This document shows positions 24,648-32,364 of a stretch of DNA of 64,000 bases, in pieces. The translations under genes and the position numbers were made by a program. Every line of letters starts with the position of its first letter. Position 1 is the first letter of the stretch. The stretch lies in assembly GCA_026129405.1 (NCBI GenBank), contig JAHCID010000001.1, positions 1,581,237 to 1,645,236 on the forward strand, in the 5' to 3' direction. The notes below the pieces were generated by a model. The model searched no databases and was not told the DNA's origin. It saw nothing but the letters and a program-made list of their open reading frames with translations. This stretch comes from a bacterium. Lineage in GTDB: Bacteria > Desulfobacterota > Binatia > DP-6.

Positions 24648-25448
24648 ATGCAACCGTGGCGGGAGCGCGTGCGCGAGATCATCTTCGAAGCCGGAACGCC
24701 GGCGGGGAAGGCGTTCGACGTCGGCCTGCTCGCCGCCATCCTGCTGAGCGTGCTGGTCGTGATCCTGGACAGCGTGAGCAGCGTGCACCGGCAATGGGGC
24801 TGGCTCCTGCGCGGGGTCGAGTGGACGTTCACGCTCCTGTTCACGGTCGAGTACGTGCTGCGGCTCCTCTCCGTCGCACACCCGTGGCGTTACGCGCGCA
24901 GCTTCTTCGGCATCGTCGACCTGCTCGCGATCATCCCGACCTACCTGAGCGTGGTCGTGCCCGGCACGCACTCGCTGCTCGTGATCCGCACGCTGCGGCT
25001 GCTGCGGGTGTTCCGCATCTTCAAGCTCGGACGCTACGTCGGCGAGGCGGAGACGCTCGCCCGCGCGCTGCGCGCGAGCCGGCCGAAGATCCTGGTCTTC
25101 CTGTGGGCGGTGGTGGCGATCATCGTCGTCGCCGGCTCGACGATGTACCTCGTCGAAGGCGAGGCGAGCGGCTTCACGAGCATCCCCGTCGCCATGTACT
25201 GGGCGGCCGTGACCCTGACGACCGTCGGCTACGGCGACATCGCGCCGCAGACCACGCTCGGGCGCATTCTCGCCACCGGGCTCATGATCACCGGCTACGG
25301 CATCATCGCGATCCCGACCGGGATCGTCTCGGTCGAGCTCGCCGACGCCCGCCGGCGCCCCGTCGACACGCACGCGTGCCGCGGCTGCGGCGCCCAGGGG
25401 CACGACCCCGACGCGCGCTACTGCAACCAGTGCGGCGAGATGCTCTGA
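24648..25448 (+). CDS. Voltage-gated potassium channel subunit with C-terminal zinc ribbon
   Basis: 266 residues from ATG 24648, ribosome site AAGGAG. Six-helix ion-transport core: S1-S3 in the first ~115 residues, an S4 voltage-sensor-like helix with regularly spaced arginines (VIRTLRLLRVFRIFKLGR, ~112-129), and the pore with the K+ selectivity filter TVGYGD at 192-197 followed by the inner helix ATGLMITGYGIIAIPTGIV. After the pore, residues ~244-263 hold two CxxC pairs (CRGC...CNQC), a zinc-ribbon end uncommon in textbook Kv channels but known in bacterial ion-transport proteins. A homotetramer in the inner membrane is expected. It may help set membrane potential; the zinc ribbon could be a cytosolic assembly or redox element (inference). 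Confidence 0.92.
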   Translation: MQPWRERVREIIFEAGTPAGKAFDVGLLAAILLSVLVVILDSVSSVHRQWGWLLRGVEWTFTLLFTVEYVLRLLSVAHPWRYARSFFGIVDLLAIIPTYLSVVVPGTHSLLVIRTLRLLRVFRIFKLGRYVGEAETLARALRASRPKILVFLWAVVAIIVVAGSTMYLVEGEASGFTSIPVAMYWAAVTLTTVGYGDIAPQTTLGRILATGLMITGYGIIAIPTGIVSVELADARRRPVDTHACRGCGAQGHDPDARYCNQCGEML

Positions 25449-25570
25449 GCGGGCCATGCGGCGCGGCGGCGCTGCCGGGGGCCGTCGCCGACGCTGTGGC
25501 GTCTGCCGCGCGAAGGGCCATCGCAATCTCCGTTGCGCCCTCGCGGAGACGCGTGGGATAGTCCCGGCGG

Positions 25571-26461
25571 ATGGTCGGGCCCGCGCCGTTCCCCGGTCGC
25601 ATCAACGTCGAGCTGACCAACCACTGCAACCAGCGCTGCGTCCTCTGCCCCCGCCAGGCGTTCACCCGGCCTCTCGGCTTCATGGACCCCGCCGTCTTCG
25701 AGCGTGTGGCGCGCGAGTGCGCCGAGCACGGGACGCGGCTGTGGCTGCACTTCCTCGGCGAGCCGCTCCTGCACCGCCGGCTCGTCGACCTCGTGCGGCT
25801 CGCGAAGGACGCCGGCGTCGCCGAGGTGGGGCTCTCGACCAACGGCGTCTCGCTGCACGGGCGCCTCGCCGACGGGCTCGTCGACGCCGGCCTCGACCGC
25901 CTCGAGTGCTCGATGGACGCGGGCGACGCCGAGGCCTACCGCGCGATGCGCGGCCGCGACCACTTCGACCGCGTGGTCGCGAACGTGCGGGGTTTCCTCG
26001 CCCGCAAGCGCGCGCTCGGCCGCGAGCGGCCCGTCACCTCGATCCAGTTCATGCGCACGCCGGCGGTCGAGGCGGCGCTGCCCGAGCTGATCGCCGCCTG
26101 GCGGCCGCTGCTCGGGCCGCGCGACTTCGTGATGACGATCGCGCCCGCGTCGTTCGCCGGCGCGATCGACGTCGCGCCGGCGCCGCTCTCCGCGGCGCGC
26201 GGACCGTGCCGCTGGCTGTTCTCGTCGCTCATGGTGCTCCAGGACGGCACCGTGACCATGTGCGGCGCCGACTGGGACGCGCGCGCCCCGCTCGGCAACG
26301 TCCGCGACACGCGGCTCGCCGACCTCTGGCACGGCGCCGAGTTGGAGCGCCGCCGGCGCGCGCATCGCGAGGGGCGCTTCGACGACGTCGCCGTCTGCCG
26401 GGGCTGCGACGACTGGCGGCTCGCCGACGGCCACGGCTACCGCAACGTGCTCGCCTCATGA
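25571..26461 (+). CDS. Radical SAM/SPASM-type protein, first gene of the sugar operon
   Basis: 296 residues. Near the N-terminus NVELTNHCNQRCVLCPR gives the radical SAM cluster C-x3-C-x2-C (Cys19, Cys23, Cys26). HFLGEPLLH is the GGE-like SAM-binding strand and VGLSTNGVSL the next conserved strand. The C-terminus has further cysteines (GPCRWL, TMCGADW, VCRGCDDW), as in SPASM/twitch auxiliary-cluster proteins. Such enzymes cleave SAM to an adenosyl radical and modify peptides, sugars or lipids. The ATG of the aminotransferase overlaps its stop (ATGA), so it belongs to the downstream cluster. The substrate is probably a nucleotide- or lipid-linked sugar given the neighbours; a peptide-modifying role is the main alternative. 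Confidence 0.88.
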   Translation: MVGPAPFPGRINVELTNHCNQRCVLCPRQAFTRPLGFMDPAVFERVARECAEHGTRLWLHFLGEPLLHRRLVDLVRLAKDAGVAEVGLSTNGVSLHGRLADGLVDAGLDRLECSMDAGDAEAYRAMRGRDHFDRVVANVRGFLARKRALGRERPVTSIQFMRTPAVEAALPELIAAWRPLLGPRDFVMTIAPASFAGAIDVAPAPLSAARGPCRWLFSSLMVLQDGTVTMCGADWDARAPLGNVRDTRLADLWHGAELERRRRAHREGRFDDVAVCRGCDDWRLADGHGYRNVLAS

Positions 26462-27648
26462 GCGACCGCATCCCGTTCTTCCAGCACGACCTCGGCGCGC
26501 CCGAGCTCGAGGCCCTGGGCGCCGCACTGCGCGGCGCGATCCTCACGACGGGCGACACGGTGGCCGAGTTCGAGCGCCGCTTCGCGGCCATGCTGGGCGT
26601 GGCGCACGCGGTCGGCGTGACCAGCTGTACGGCGGCGCTGCACCTGGCGCTCCTCGCCGTCGGCGTGCGCCCGGGCGACGAGGTGATCACGACGCCGATG
26701 ACGTTCGTCGCCACCGCGACGGCGGTCCTGCAGGCGGGTGCGCGGCCGGTGTTCGTCGACGTCGAGCCGGGCACGGGCAACCTCGATGCGGCGCGGGTCG
26801 AGGCCGCGATCGGGCCGCGCACGCGCGCGCTCCTGCCGGTGCACCTCTTCGGCCAGATGTGCGACATGCGCGCGCTGCGTGCCATCGCCGACCGCCACGG
26901 GCTCGCGCTGGTGGAGGACGCCGCGCACTGCATCGAGGGCCGGCGCGACGGCGTGGGCGTCGGCACCCTGTCCGACGCCGCCTGCTTCTCGTTCTACGCG
27001 ACCAAGAACATGACGTCGGGGGAGGGCGGGGCGATCGTCACGCGCGACCGGACCCGCGCCGAGCACCTGCGGCTCCTGCGCCAGCAGGGCCTCACGTCGG
27101 GGGCGGCGGAGCGCGAGCGGCACGGCTATCGCCACCGCGACATGGTGACGATGGGGTGGAAGTACAACATGTACAACCTCCAGGCGGCGCTGCTGCTGCC
27201 GCAGCTGGAGCGCCTCGGCGCCAACCTGACGCGGCGCCGCGTCCTCGCGGCGCGCTACGCCGAGCGGCTCGCCGGCGTGCCCCACGTGACGGTGCCGCCG
27301 GTCGAGGCCGGCGTCGAGCACGCCTGGCACGTCTTCGCAGTGCGCGTGGACGGCGTGCCGCGCGACGCGCTGGTGGCGGCGCTCCAGGAGGCCGGCGTCG
27401 GCGTGACCGTCCACTACTACCCGCCGGTGCACCTCATGGGCTTCTTCCGCGAGACCTTCGGCCACCGGCCGGGCAGCCATCCGGCGGCCGAGGCCATTGC
27501 CGCGACCACCCTCTCGCTGCCCTTCTACCCGGCGATGCCGGAGGCCGTCGTCGACGAGGTCGCAGAGCGCATGGCGCGCTGTGTTTCGAACCTTGCCGGC
27601 CGCGCGGAGGCGGTGGTACGGTCCGCCGCCCGGGGGGAAGGCACATGA
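26458..27648 (+). CDS. DegT/DnrJ/EryC1-family sugar aminotransferase (ArnB-like)
   Basis: 396 residues. PLP fold type I with the family signatures GVTSCTAALHLAL (phosphate-binding), TPMTFVATATAVLQAG, LVEDAAHCIEG (Asp that contacts the PLP ring nitrogen), and CFSFYATKNMTSGEGG with the Schiff-base Lys near residue 183. It ends in the HVFAVRVDG and HYYPPVHLM segments of the sugar aminotransferases. It should transfer an amino group to a keto-sugar nucleotide, as ArnB does for UDP-Ara4N. Coupled by ATGA overlaps to the radical SAM gene before and the AurF-like gene after it. Length is normal. Confidence 0.93.
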   Translation: MSDRIPFFQHDLGAPELEALGAALRGAILTTGDTVAEFERRFAAMLGVAHAVGVTSCTAALHLALLAVGVRPGDEVITTPMTFVATATAVLQAGARPVFVDVEPGTGNLDAARVEAAIGPRTRALLPVHLFGQMCDMRALRAIADRHGLALVEDAAHCIEGRRDGVGVGTLSDAACFSFYATKNMTSGEGGAIVTRDRTRAEHLRLLRQQGLTSGAAERERHGYRHRDMVTMGWKYNMYNLQAALLLPQLERLGANLTRRRVLAARYAERLAGVPHVTVPPVEAGVEHAWHVFAVRVDGVPRDALVAALQEAGVGVTVHYYPPVHLMGFFRETFGHRPGSHPAAEAIAATTLSLPFYPAMPEAVVDEVAERMARCVSNLAGRAEAVVRSAARGEGT

Positions 27649-28724
27649 CGGCGACCTTCGACTTCACGCGCCGCCTGCGCGCGGTGAGCGACCGCGATCT
27701 CGACCGGCTCCAGGCCCACTTCGTCGAGCCGGCCAACGACTTCGACGCCGCGACGCTGGGCGAGCACACGCTCTTCCCGCTCGAGATGACCTGGTTCTAC
27801 GGCGAGCCGGTCTGGCACGCGTTGTCACCCGCGATGCGGCTCAAGCTGAACCGGCTGTCGTTCTGCCAGAGCTACCTTTCCACCGCCGTCGCCGAGATGG
27901 CGACCAACGTGCTGAACCTCGAAGCCGGGCTCGCCGCCATCATCGACGACGATCCCGACGTGGCCCTCTACATGGCGCGCGAGGCGGTCGAGGAGACGAC
28001 GCACATCCAGTCGTTCCTGGTCGTCATCAGGAAGGTGCTCGCGTCGTACGGCCATACCCTCGACGAGCTGCGCGCGACCAACGTCTCGCTCAGGATGGCG
28101 CGCCACTACGTGCGCGGGCACAGCCTCCTCGGCTGGCTGCGCGGCGACCTCCACTACTACTACCTGACGCGCTTCGCGCTGAACGTGAACCAGAAGACGG
28201 TCGAGCGCTGCACGATCGCCGAGCCCGACGTCCATCCCGTCGTGCGCACGCTGCTGAAGAACCACGCCATCGACGAGGCGCGGCACATGCAGATGTCGCG
28301 CGGCACCGGCATCCTCGCCTGCGCGCGCATGACGAACCGGGTGTCGCGCACGCTCGCCTGCCTCGGCTACGCGCACTTCGCGGCGAACCTCTACATCGGC
28401 CGCCACCGGAGGGACTCGCGGCTGCCGCGCGAGACGCGCACCCGGACCCTCGAGATGTGCGGCGTGCCGCGCGCCGAGGCCGTGCGCGCCTACCGCGAGT
28501 GGCGCGATCGCGTCCACCAGCCCGTCGATCCGCCGCTCGTGCAGGCGGGCCGTGCCTACTACCGCCGGCAGAACCACGCCTACGTCGACGCGCTGAAGGT
28601 CGAGCCCTGGCTCGGGCGGCGCATGAAGTCGATCATCGACGCCGTCTACGCCGACATCATCGGGCCCGACGGCGCCGAGTCGGTGCGTCCGCTCGACTTC
28701 GACGGCCTGACGCGGGCGGCCTGA
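27645..28724 (+). CDS. AurF-like non-haem di-iron oxygenase
   Basis: 359 residues, ATGA overlap with the aminotransferase, ribosome site GGGGGGAAGG. Ferritin-like helical fold. The metal ligands fit the p-aminobenzoate N-oxygenase AurF pattern: Glu93 in LNLEAGL, Glu117 and His120 in EETTH, a Glu near 187-193, and the H-x3-E-x2-H set His207, Glu211, His214 in NHAIDEARH. AurF and relatives oxidise an amine to hydroxylamine, nitroso or nitro; other members hydroxylate carbon. Located between an aminotransferase and two lipid-carrier glycosyltransferases, it may oxidise an amino sugar at nitrogen. That would be a di-iron counterpart of the flavin nitrososynthases of nitrosugar pathways, but substrate and product are inference. 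Confidence 0.85.
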   Translation: MTATFDFTRRLRAVSDRDLDRLQAHFVEPANDFDAATLGEHTLFPLEMTWFYGEPVWHALSPAMRLKLNRLSFCQSYLSTAVAEMATNVLNLEAGLAAIIDDDPDVALYMAREAVEETTHIQSFLVVIRKVLASYGHTLDELRATNVSLRMARHYVRGHSLLGWLRGDLHYYYLTRFALNVNQKTVERCTIAEPDVHPVVRTLLKNHAIDEARHMQMSRGTGILACARMTNRVSRTLACLGYAHFAANLYIGRHRRDSRLPRETRTRTLEMCGVPRAEAVRAYREWRDRVHQPVDPPLVQAGRAYYRRQNHAYVDALKVEPWLGRRMKSIIDAVYADIIGPDGAESVRPLDFDGLTRAA

Positions 28725-28745
28725 CCGCCTCCGCCGGCGACCCGC

Positions 28746-29465
28746 ATGGGGATCCGCGTCGCCGGCCTCCAGCCGGGCTACCTTCCCTGGCTCGGCTTCT
28801 TCGACCAGATGCGGCGGGTCGACGCGTTCATCATCGCCGACGAGATGCCGTACTCGTCGAGCGGCTGGGCGCACCGCAACCGCGTGCGCGGCCCGCACGG
28901 ACCCGTCTGGCTGACGCTGCCCGGGCGCCCGCGTCGCGGCCAGCGCATCGGGGACGTCGCGCTCGACCCGGCCGTGCCGTGGGCGCGCGAGCACCTCCAG
29001 CGGCTGCGCCACTTCTACGGCCGCAGCCCGTTCGCGGCCGACCTGCTTGCCGGGCTCGGCGACGCGTTCGACCGAGGGGCCCGCACCCTCGCCGAGGCGT
29101 CGCTGCCGGCGCTGCGCTTCATGGCGGCGCGTTTCGGTGTCACCACGCCGCTGGTCGTGTCGTCGGCCGAAGGCCTCGAGGCGCGCTACGCCGAGACCTT
29201 CCCCGACATGCCCGGGCCGACGCACCGGATCATCGCCTTCCTGAAGGCGCTCGGGGCGACCGAGCTGCTCGAGGGTGCGAGCGGCGCGTCGTATCTCGAC
29301 GTGCCGCTGTGCGAGGCCCACGGCATCCGCGTCGTCTTCCAGCACTACGCCCATCCCGTGTACCGCCAGCTGCACGCGCCGTTCGTGTCGCACCTCTCGG
29401 CGCTCGACCTGCTGCTGTGCGCGGGGGAGGAGGCGGCGCGCCGCGTGCTCGCCTCGGTGCCATGA
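28746..29465 (+). CDS. WbqC-like family protein
   Basis: 239 residues. The N-terminus VAGLQPGYLPWLGFFDQMRRVDAFIIADEMPYSSSGWAHRNRV matches the WbqC family (QP.YLPW.G.F, then a W.NRN motif), proteins found in O-antigen and polysaccharide clusters. The biochemical role is not firmly known; some are suggested to transfer groups onto amino sugars. Separated by only 21 bp from the AurF-like gene and overlapping the GT2 gene by ATGA, it is part of the same transcript. Its presence supports a surface-glycan purpose for the operon. Confidence 0.85.
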   Translation: MGIRVAGLQPGYLPWLGFFDQMRRVDAFIIADEMPYSSSGWAHRNRVRGPHGPVWLTLPGRPRRGQRIGDVALDPAVPWAREHLQRLRHFYGRSPFAADLLAGLGDAFDRGARTLAEASLPALRFMAARFGVTTPLVVSSAEGLEARYAETFPDMPGPTHRIIAFLKALGATELLEGASGASYLDVPLCEAHGIRVVFQHYAHPVYRQLHAPFVSHLSALDLLLCAGEEAARRVLASVP

Positions 29466-30406
29466 GCGACGCGACGCCGCAGGTGTCGGTCGTCGCCCCG
29501 CTCTACAACGAGGCCGCGGTCGTGGGCGAGCTGGTCGCGCGCATCACCGCGACGCTGGCGGCGCGCGGCGTCTCGTTCGAGATCGTGCTCGTCGACGACG
29601 GCAGCAGCGACGCCACGCCGGCACGGCTCGCCGAGGTCGCGCACGCGAATCCGGCGGTGCGCGTGCGCACGCTGACGCGCAACTTCGGGCAGGCGGCGGC
29701 GCTCTGCTGCGGCATCTTCGAGGCGCGCGGACGCGTCGTCGTCACCATGGACGGCGACCTCCAGAACCCGCCCGAGGAGATCCCGCGGCTGCTCGACGCG
29801 CTCGGACCCGGCGTCGACCTGGTCACGGCGCGGCGGGCGTCGCGCTACGAGCGGCCGTGGCGGCTCTTCGGATCGCGCGTCGTGCACTGGACGGCGCGGG
29901 TGCTCGTCGGCGGCGAGATCGAGGACTTCGGCGGGCAGTTCAAGGCCTACCGGCGCGAGGTGATCGCGGCGACGCGTACCGCGTGGGCGCCGGGCAAGCC
30001 CTTCTTCGCGCTCGCGGTGTGGCTCGGCTTCCGCGTCGTCGAGGTGACGGTGCGCCACGAGCCGCGCAAGGTGGGGGCGTCGCGCTACGGGCTGCTGGCG
30101 CTCGTGCGTCTCAACCTCGACCTCATCACCAGCTTCACCACCGTACCGCTGGCGCTGCTCGGGCTCGCCAGCATGGTCGCGGGCGGGGCCGGCGTCGCCG
30201 GCGTGCTCTGGTGTCTCGCCTGCGGCACGACCGGCGGCTTCGCCGCGCAGCTGTCGCTGCTCCTGCTCGGGCTGGGCGGCGTGTTCTTCGCGGCTGCGGC
30301 GCTCGGCGTGTACGTCGCGCGCGTCTACCGCACCGTCGCCGGGGCGCCGACGGGCTACGTTCTCCGTGCCGACGATCCCGACGGGGCGTCGCGGCCGCCG
30401 GGTTGA
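29462..30406 (+). CDS. Family 2 glycosyltransferase, DPM1/ArnC-like, polyprenyl-phosphate
   Basis: 314 residues. GT-A fold: VVAPLYNEAAVVGELV, the nucleotide site VLVDDGSSDAT, VTMDGDLQNPPEEIPRL with the metal-binding DxD, and the acceptor part GGQFKAYRREVI. Two transmembrane helices at the C-terminus (~220-245 and ~255-285) anchor it in the inner membrane. This is the ArnC/GtrB type that moves a sugar from a nucleotide to undecaprenyl phosphate. Its stop overlaps the start of the next gene by one base (TGATG). In the operon it would load the modified sugar onto the lipid carrier. Confidence 0.92.
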   Translation: MSDATPQVSVVAPLYNEAAVVGELVARITATLAARGVSFEIVLVDDGSSDATPARLAEVAHANPAVRVRTLTRNFGQAAALCCGIFEARGRVVVTMDGDLQNPPEEIPRLLDALGPGVDLVTARRASRYERPWRLFGSRVVHWTARVLVGGEIEDFGGQFKAYRREVIAATRTAWAPGKPFFALAVWLGFRVVEVTVRHEPRKVGASRYGLLALVRLNLDLITSFTTVPLALLGLASMVAGGAGVAGVLWCLACGTTGGFAAQLSLLLLGLGGVFFAAAALGVYVARVYRTVAGAPTGYVLRADDPDGASRPPG

Positions 30407-31968
30407 TGCGCGCCTGGCTCGGCCTCGCCGCGATCTGCGCCGCGACGGTGCTCGTGCGCCTGCGGCTCGCGGGCATGCCGCTCGAGCGCGACGAGGGCGA
30501 GTACGCCTACATGGGGCAGCTCATCCTGCGCGGCGAGGTGCCCTATGTCGCCGCCGTCAACATGAAGCTGCCGGGGACGTACTACGCCTACGCCGCGGTG
30601 CTGGCGGCGTTCGGGGAGACCGCGGAGGCGGTGCGCGTGGGGCTGCTGCTCGCGAACCTCGGCGCGATCGTGCTGCTCTTCCTGCTCGGGCGCCGGCTGC
30701 TCGACGCGGCGGCGGGACTCACGGCCGCGGCGACGTATGCGCTGCTCTCGCTGAGCCCGACGGTGCTCGGGCTCGCGGCCAAGGCCGAGCATTTCGTCGT
30801 GCTCTGCGTGCTCGCCGGGCTGCTCGTGCTTCCCGGCGTCGGCGCGCGGCGCGGCGCGGGTCGCGCCGCCGTCGCCGGCGCGCTCCTCGGCCTCGCGGTG
30901 CTGATGAAGCAGCACGGCGCGGCGTTCGTCGCCTTCGGCGGCGCCTGGATCCTGTGGACGGGCTGGCGGTCCGGCCGCGTGCGCGCGACGCTCGCCGAGG
31001 CGGCCGCGTTCACCGCCGGCGCGGCGCTGCCGCTCGCCGCGACCGCGCTTGCGATGTGGCGTGCCGGCGCGTTCGAGCCGTTCTGGTTCTGGACGGTCAC
31101 CTACGCCCGCGAGTACGCGGTGCTGGTCCCCCTCGGCGTCGGGCTCGGCGAGCTGGCGCGGCAGGCGACGGCCATCGTCGCCGCGTCGCCGGCCCTGTGG
31201 CTCCTCGTGCTCCTCGGCGCCACGGCCCCCGCGTGGGACCGCGCCGTCCGCGCGCAGGCGCCGTTCCTCGCCGGGCTCACGCTCGCGTCGTGCGCGGCGA
31301 TCGTGCCCGGGCTGCGCTTCAGCGAGCACTACTTCGTGATGCTGCTGCCGGCGGCGAGCCTCCTCGCCGGGGCCGGGGTGACCGCGCTCGCGCGGCGCGC
31401 AGGCCCCGGCCTCGCCTCCGCCGCGCGCGTCGGCGTGCCGCTCGCCGCGGTGGCGGCGACGCTGCTCCAGGCCCGTGCGACGCTGGTGGCCGAGCCGGTC
31501 GCGCTGACGCGCGCGATCTACGGCCGCAACCCGTTCCCCGAGGCGATCGAGGTCGCGCGCTGGCTCGCCGCGCACACCGCGCCCGACGAGCGCGTCGCGG
31601 TGATCGGCTCGGAGCCGGAGATCTACTTCCTGGCGGGTCGCCGGGCCGCGACGTCGTACATGTACACGTACCCGCTCATGGAGTCGCACCCGTTCGCGCA
31701 CGAGATGCAGGACGCGATGATCGCCGAGCTGGAGCGCGCGCGGCCGCGGGTCCTCGTGCTGGTGAACGTCGACACCTCGTGGAGCCGCACGCCGGCGTCG
31801 TCGCTGGAGCTCCTCGCCTGGGCCGAGACGACGGTGAACGCCGGGTACGAGCAGGTCGGGCTGATCGAGATCCCGCCCGACGGGGCGGCGGTGTCGCGCT
31901 GGGGCGCGGCGGCGCAGGGCGCCGCGCCGCGCACCCCGGCGTTCGTGGCGGTGTTCGAGCGGCGCTGA
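30406..31968 (+). CDS. ArnT/PMT-type (GT39/GT83) integral membrane glycosyltransferase
   Basis: 520 residues. About ten to eleven hydrophobic helices. The N-terminal first periplasmic loop carries ERDEGEYAYMGQLIL, the acidic DE pair typical of catalytic Asp/Glu in PMT/ArnT glycosyltransferases, followed by NMKLPGTYYAYAA. A C-terminal soluble domain (VARWLAAHTAPDERVAVIG...) ends the protein. Such enzymes take a sugar from a polyprenyl-phosphate carrier and transfer it to a lipid or protein on the outer face of the membrane. With the ArnC-like gene just upstream it forms an ArnC/ArnT-like delivery pair. The acceptor could be lipid A, a glycan or a protein; sequence does not tell. Confidence 0.9.
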   Translation: MRAWLGLAAICAATVLVRLRLAGMPLERDEGEYAYMGQLILRGEVPYVAAVNMKLPGTYYAYAAVLAAFGETAEAVRVGLLLANLGAIVLLFLLGRRLLDAAAGLTAAATYALLSLSPTVLGLAAKAEHFVVLCVLAGLLVLPGVGARRGAGRAAVAGALLGLAVLMKQHGAAFVAFGGAWILWTGWRSGRVRATLAEAAAFTAGAALPLAATALAMWRAGAFEPFWFWTVTYAREYAVLVPLGVGLGELARQATAIVAASPALWLLVLLGATAPAWDRAVRAQAPFLAGLTLASCAAIVPGLRFSEHYFVMLLPAASLLAGAGVTALARRAGPGLASAARVGVPLAAVAATLLQARATLVAEPVALTRAIYGRNPFPEAIEVARWLAAHTAPDERVAVIGSEPEIYFLAGRRAATSYMYTYPLMESHPFAHEMQDAMIAELERARPRVLVLVNVDTSWSRTPASSLELLAWAETTVNAGYEQVGLIEIPPDGAAVSRWGAAAQGAAPRTPAFVAVFERR

Positions 31969-31980
31969 GGCGCTCAGCGC
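31962..31980. terminator. Hairpin spanning both stop codons of convergent genes
   Basis: GCGCTGAG-GCG-CTCAGCGC has perfect 8 bp arms. The arms contain the stop TGA of the ArnT-like gene (31966-31968) and the reverse-strand stop of the monooxygenase gene (31974-31976). It could serve as a bidirectional terminator, although neither side has a T-tract. Confidence 0.45.
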
Positions 31981-32273
31981 TTGCCGCCGACCTCGTCGAA
32001 CATCTCGATCTGCGGGCGTCCCGCCAGGATGCCGCCCATGGCTCCGAAGAAGTGCTGCATCGCCTCGCTCGTGCCGTGCGCGCCGAACGCGGCCTGATCC
32101 GTGTACTGCTCGTAGAAGACGTACGTGGTCGGGTCGGCCTGCGAGCGGTAGCAGCGGTAGACGGTGGTGCCGGGCTCGTTGGCCTGCACGTGCTCCACCA
32201 TCTTCGCGGCCTCGGCCTCGAACGTGGCCTCCTTGCCGGGCTGGACCTGGAGGCGGGCGATCACGGTCAACAT
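31974..32273 (-). CDS. Antibiotic-biosynthesis-monooxygenase-type (ABM) dimeric alpha-beta barrel protein
   Basis: 99 residues from ATG 32273, ribosome site AAGGAGA. MLTVIARLQVQPGKEATFEAEAAKMVEHVQANEPGTTVYRCYR and VFYEQYTDQAAFGAH...SEAMQHFF follow the ABM pattern (beta strand, helix with the EAF/EAE motif, E.Y.D..A...H..S). These small cofactor-free proteins act on quinone-like or haem-like substrates, or only bind them. Single-domain and normal length; the partner is unknown. It converges on the glycosyltransferase operon and is separated by a hairpin. Confidence 0.9.
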   Translation of the reverse strand: MLTVIARLQVQPGKEATFEAEAAKMVEHVQANEPGTTVYRCYRSQADPTTYVFYEQYTDQAAFGAHGTSEAMQHFFGAMGGILAGRPQIEMFDEVGGKR

Positions 32274-32364
32274 CGAGGGGTCTCCTTCTCGGGGCGCGGG
32301 CGTCGCGCCCGGGGCGTCAGGCGTAGCCCCTTCCGGGGCGCATTGGAACTGGCGCGCCGGTGTC

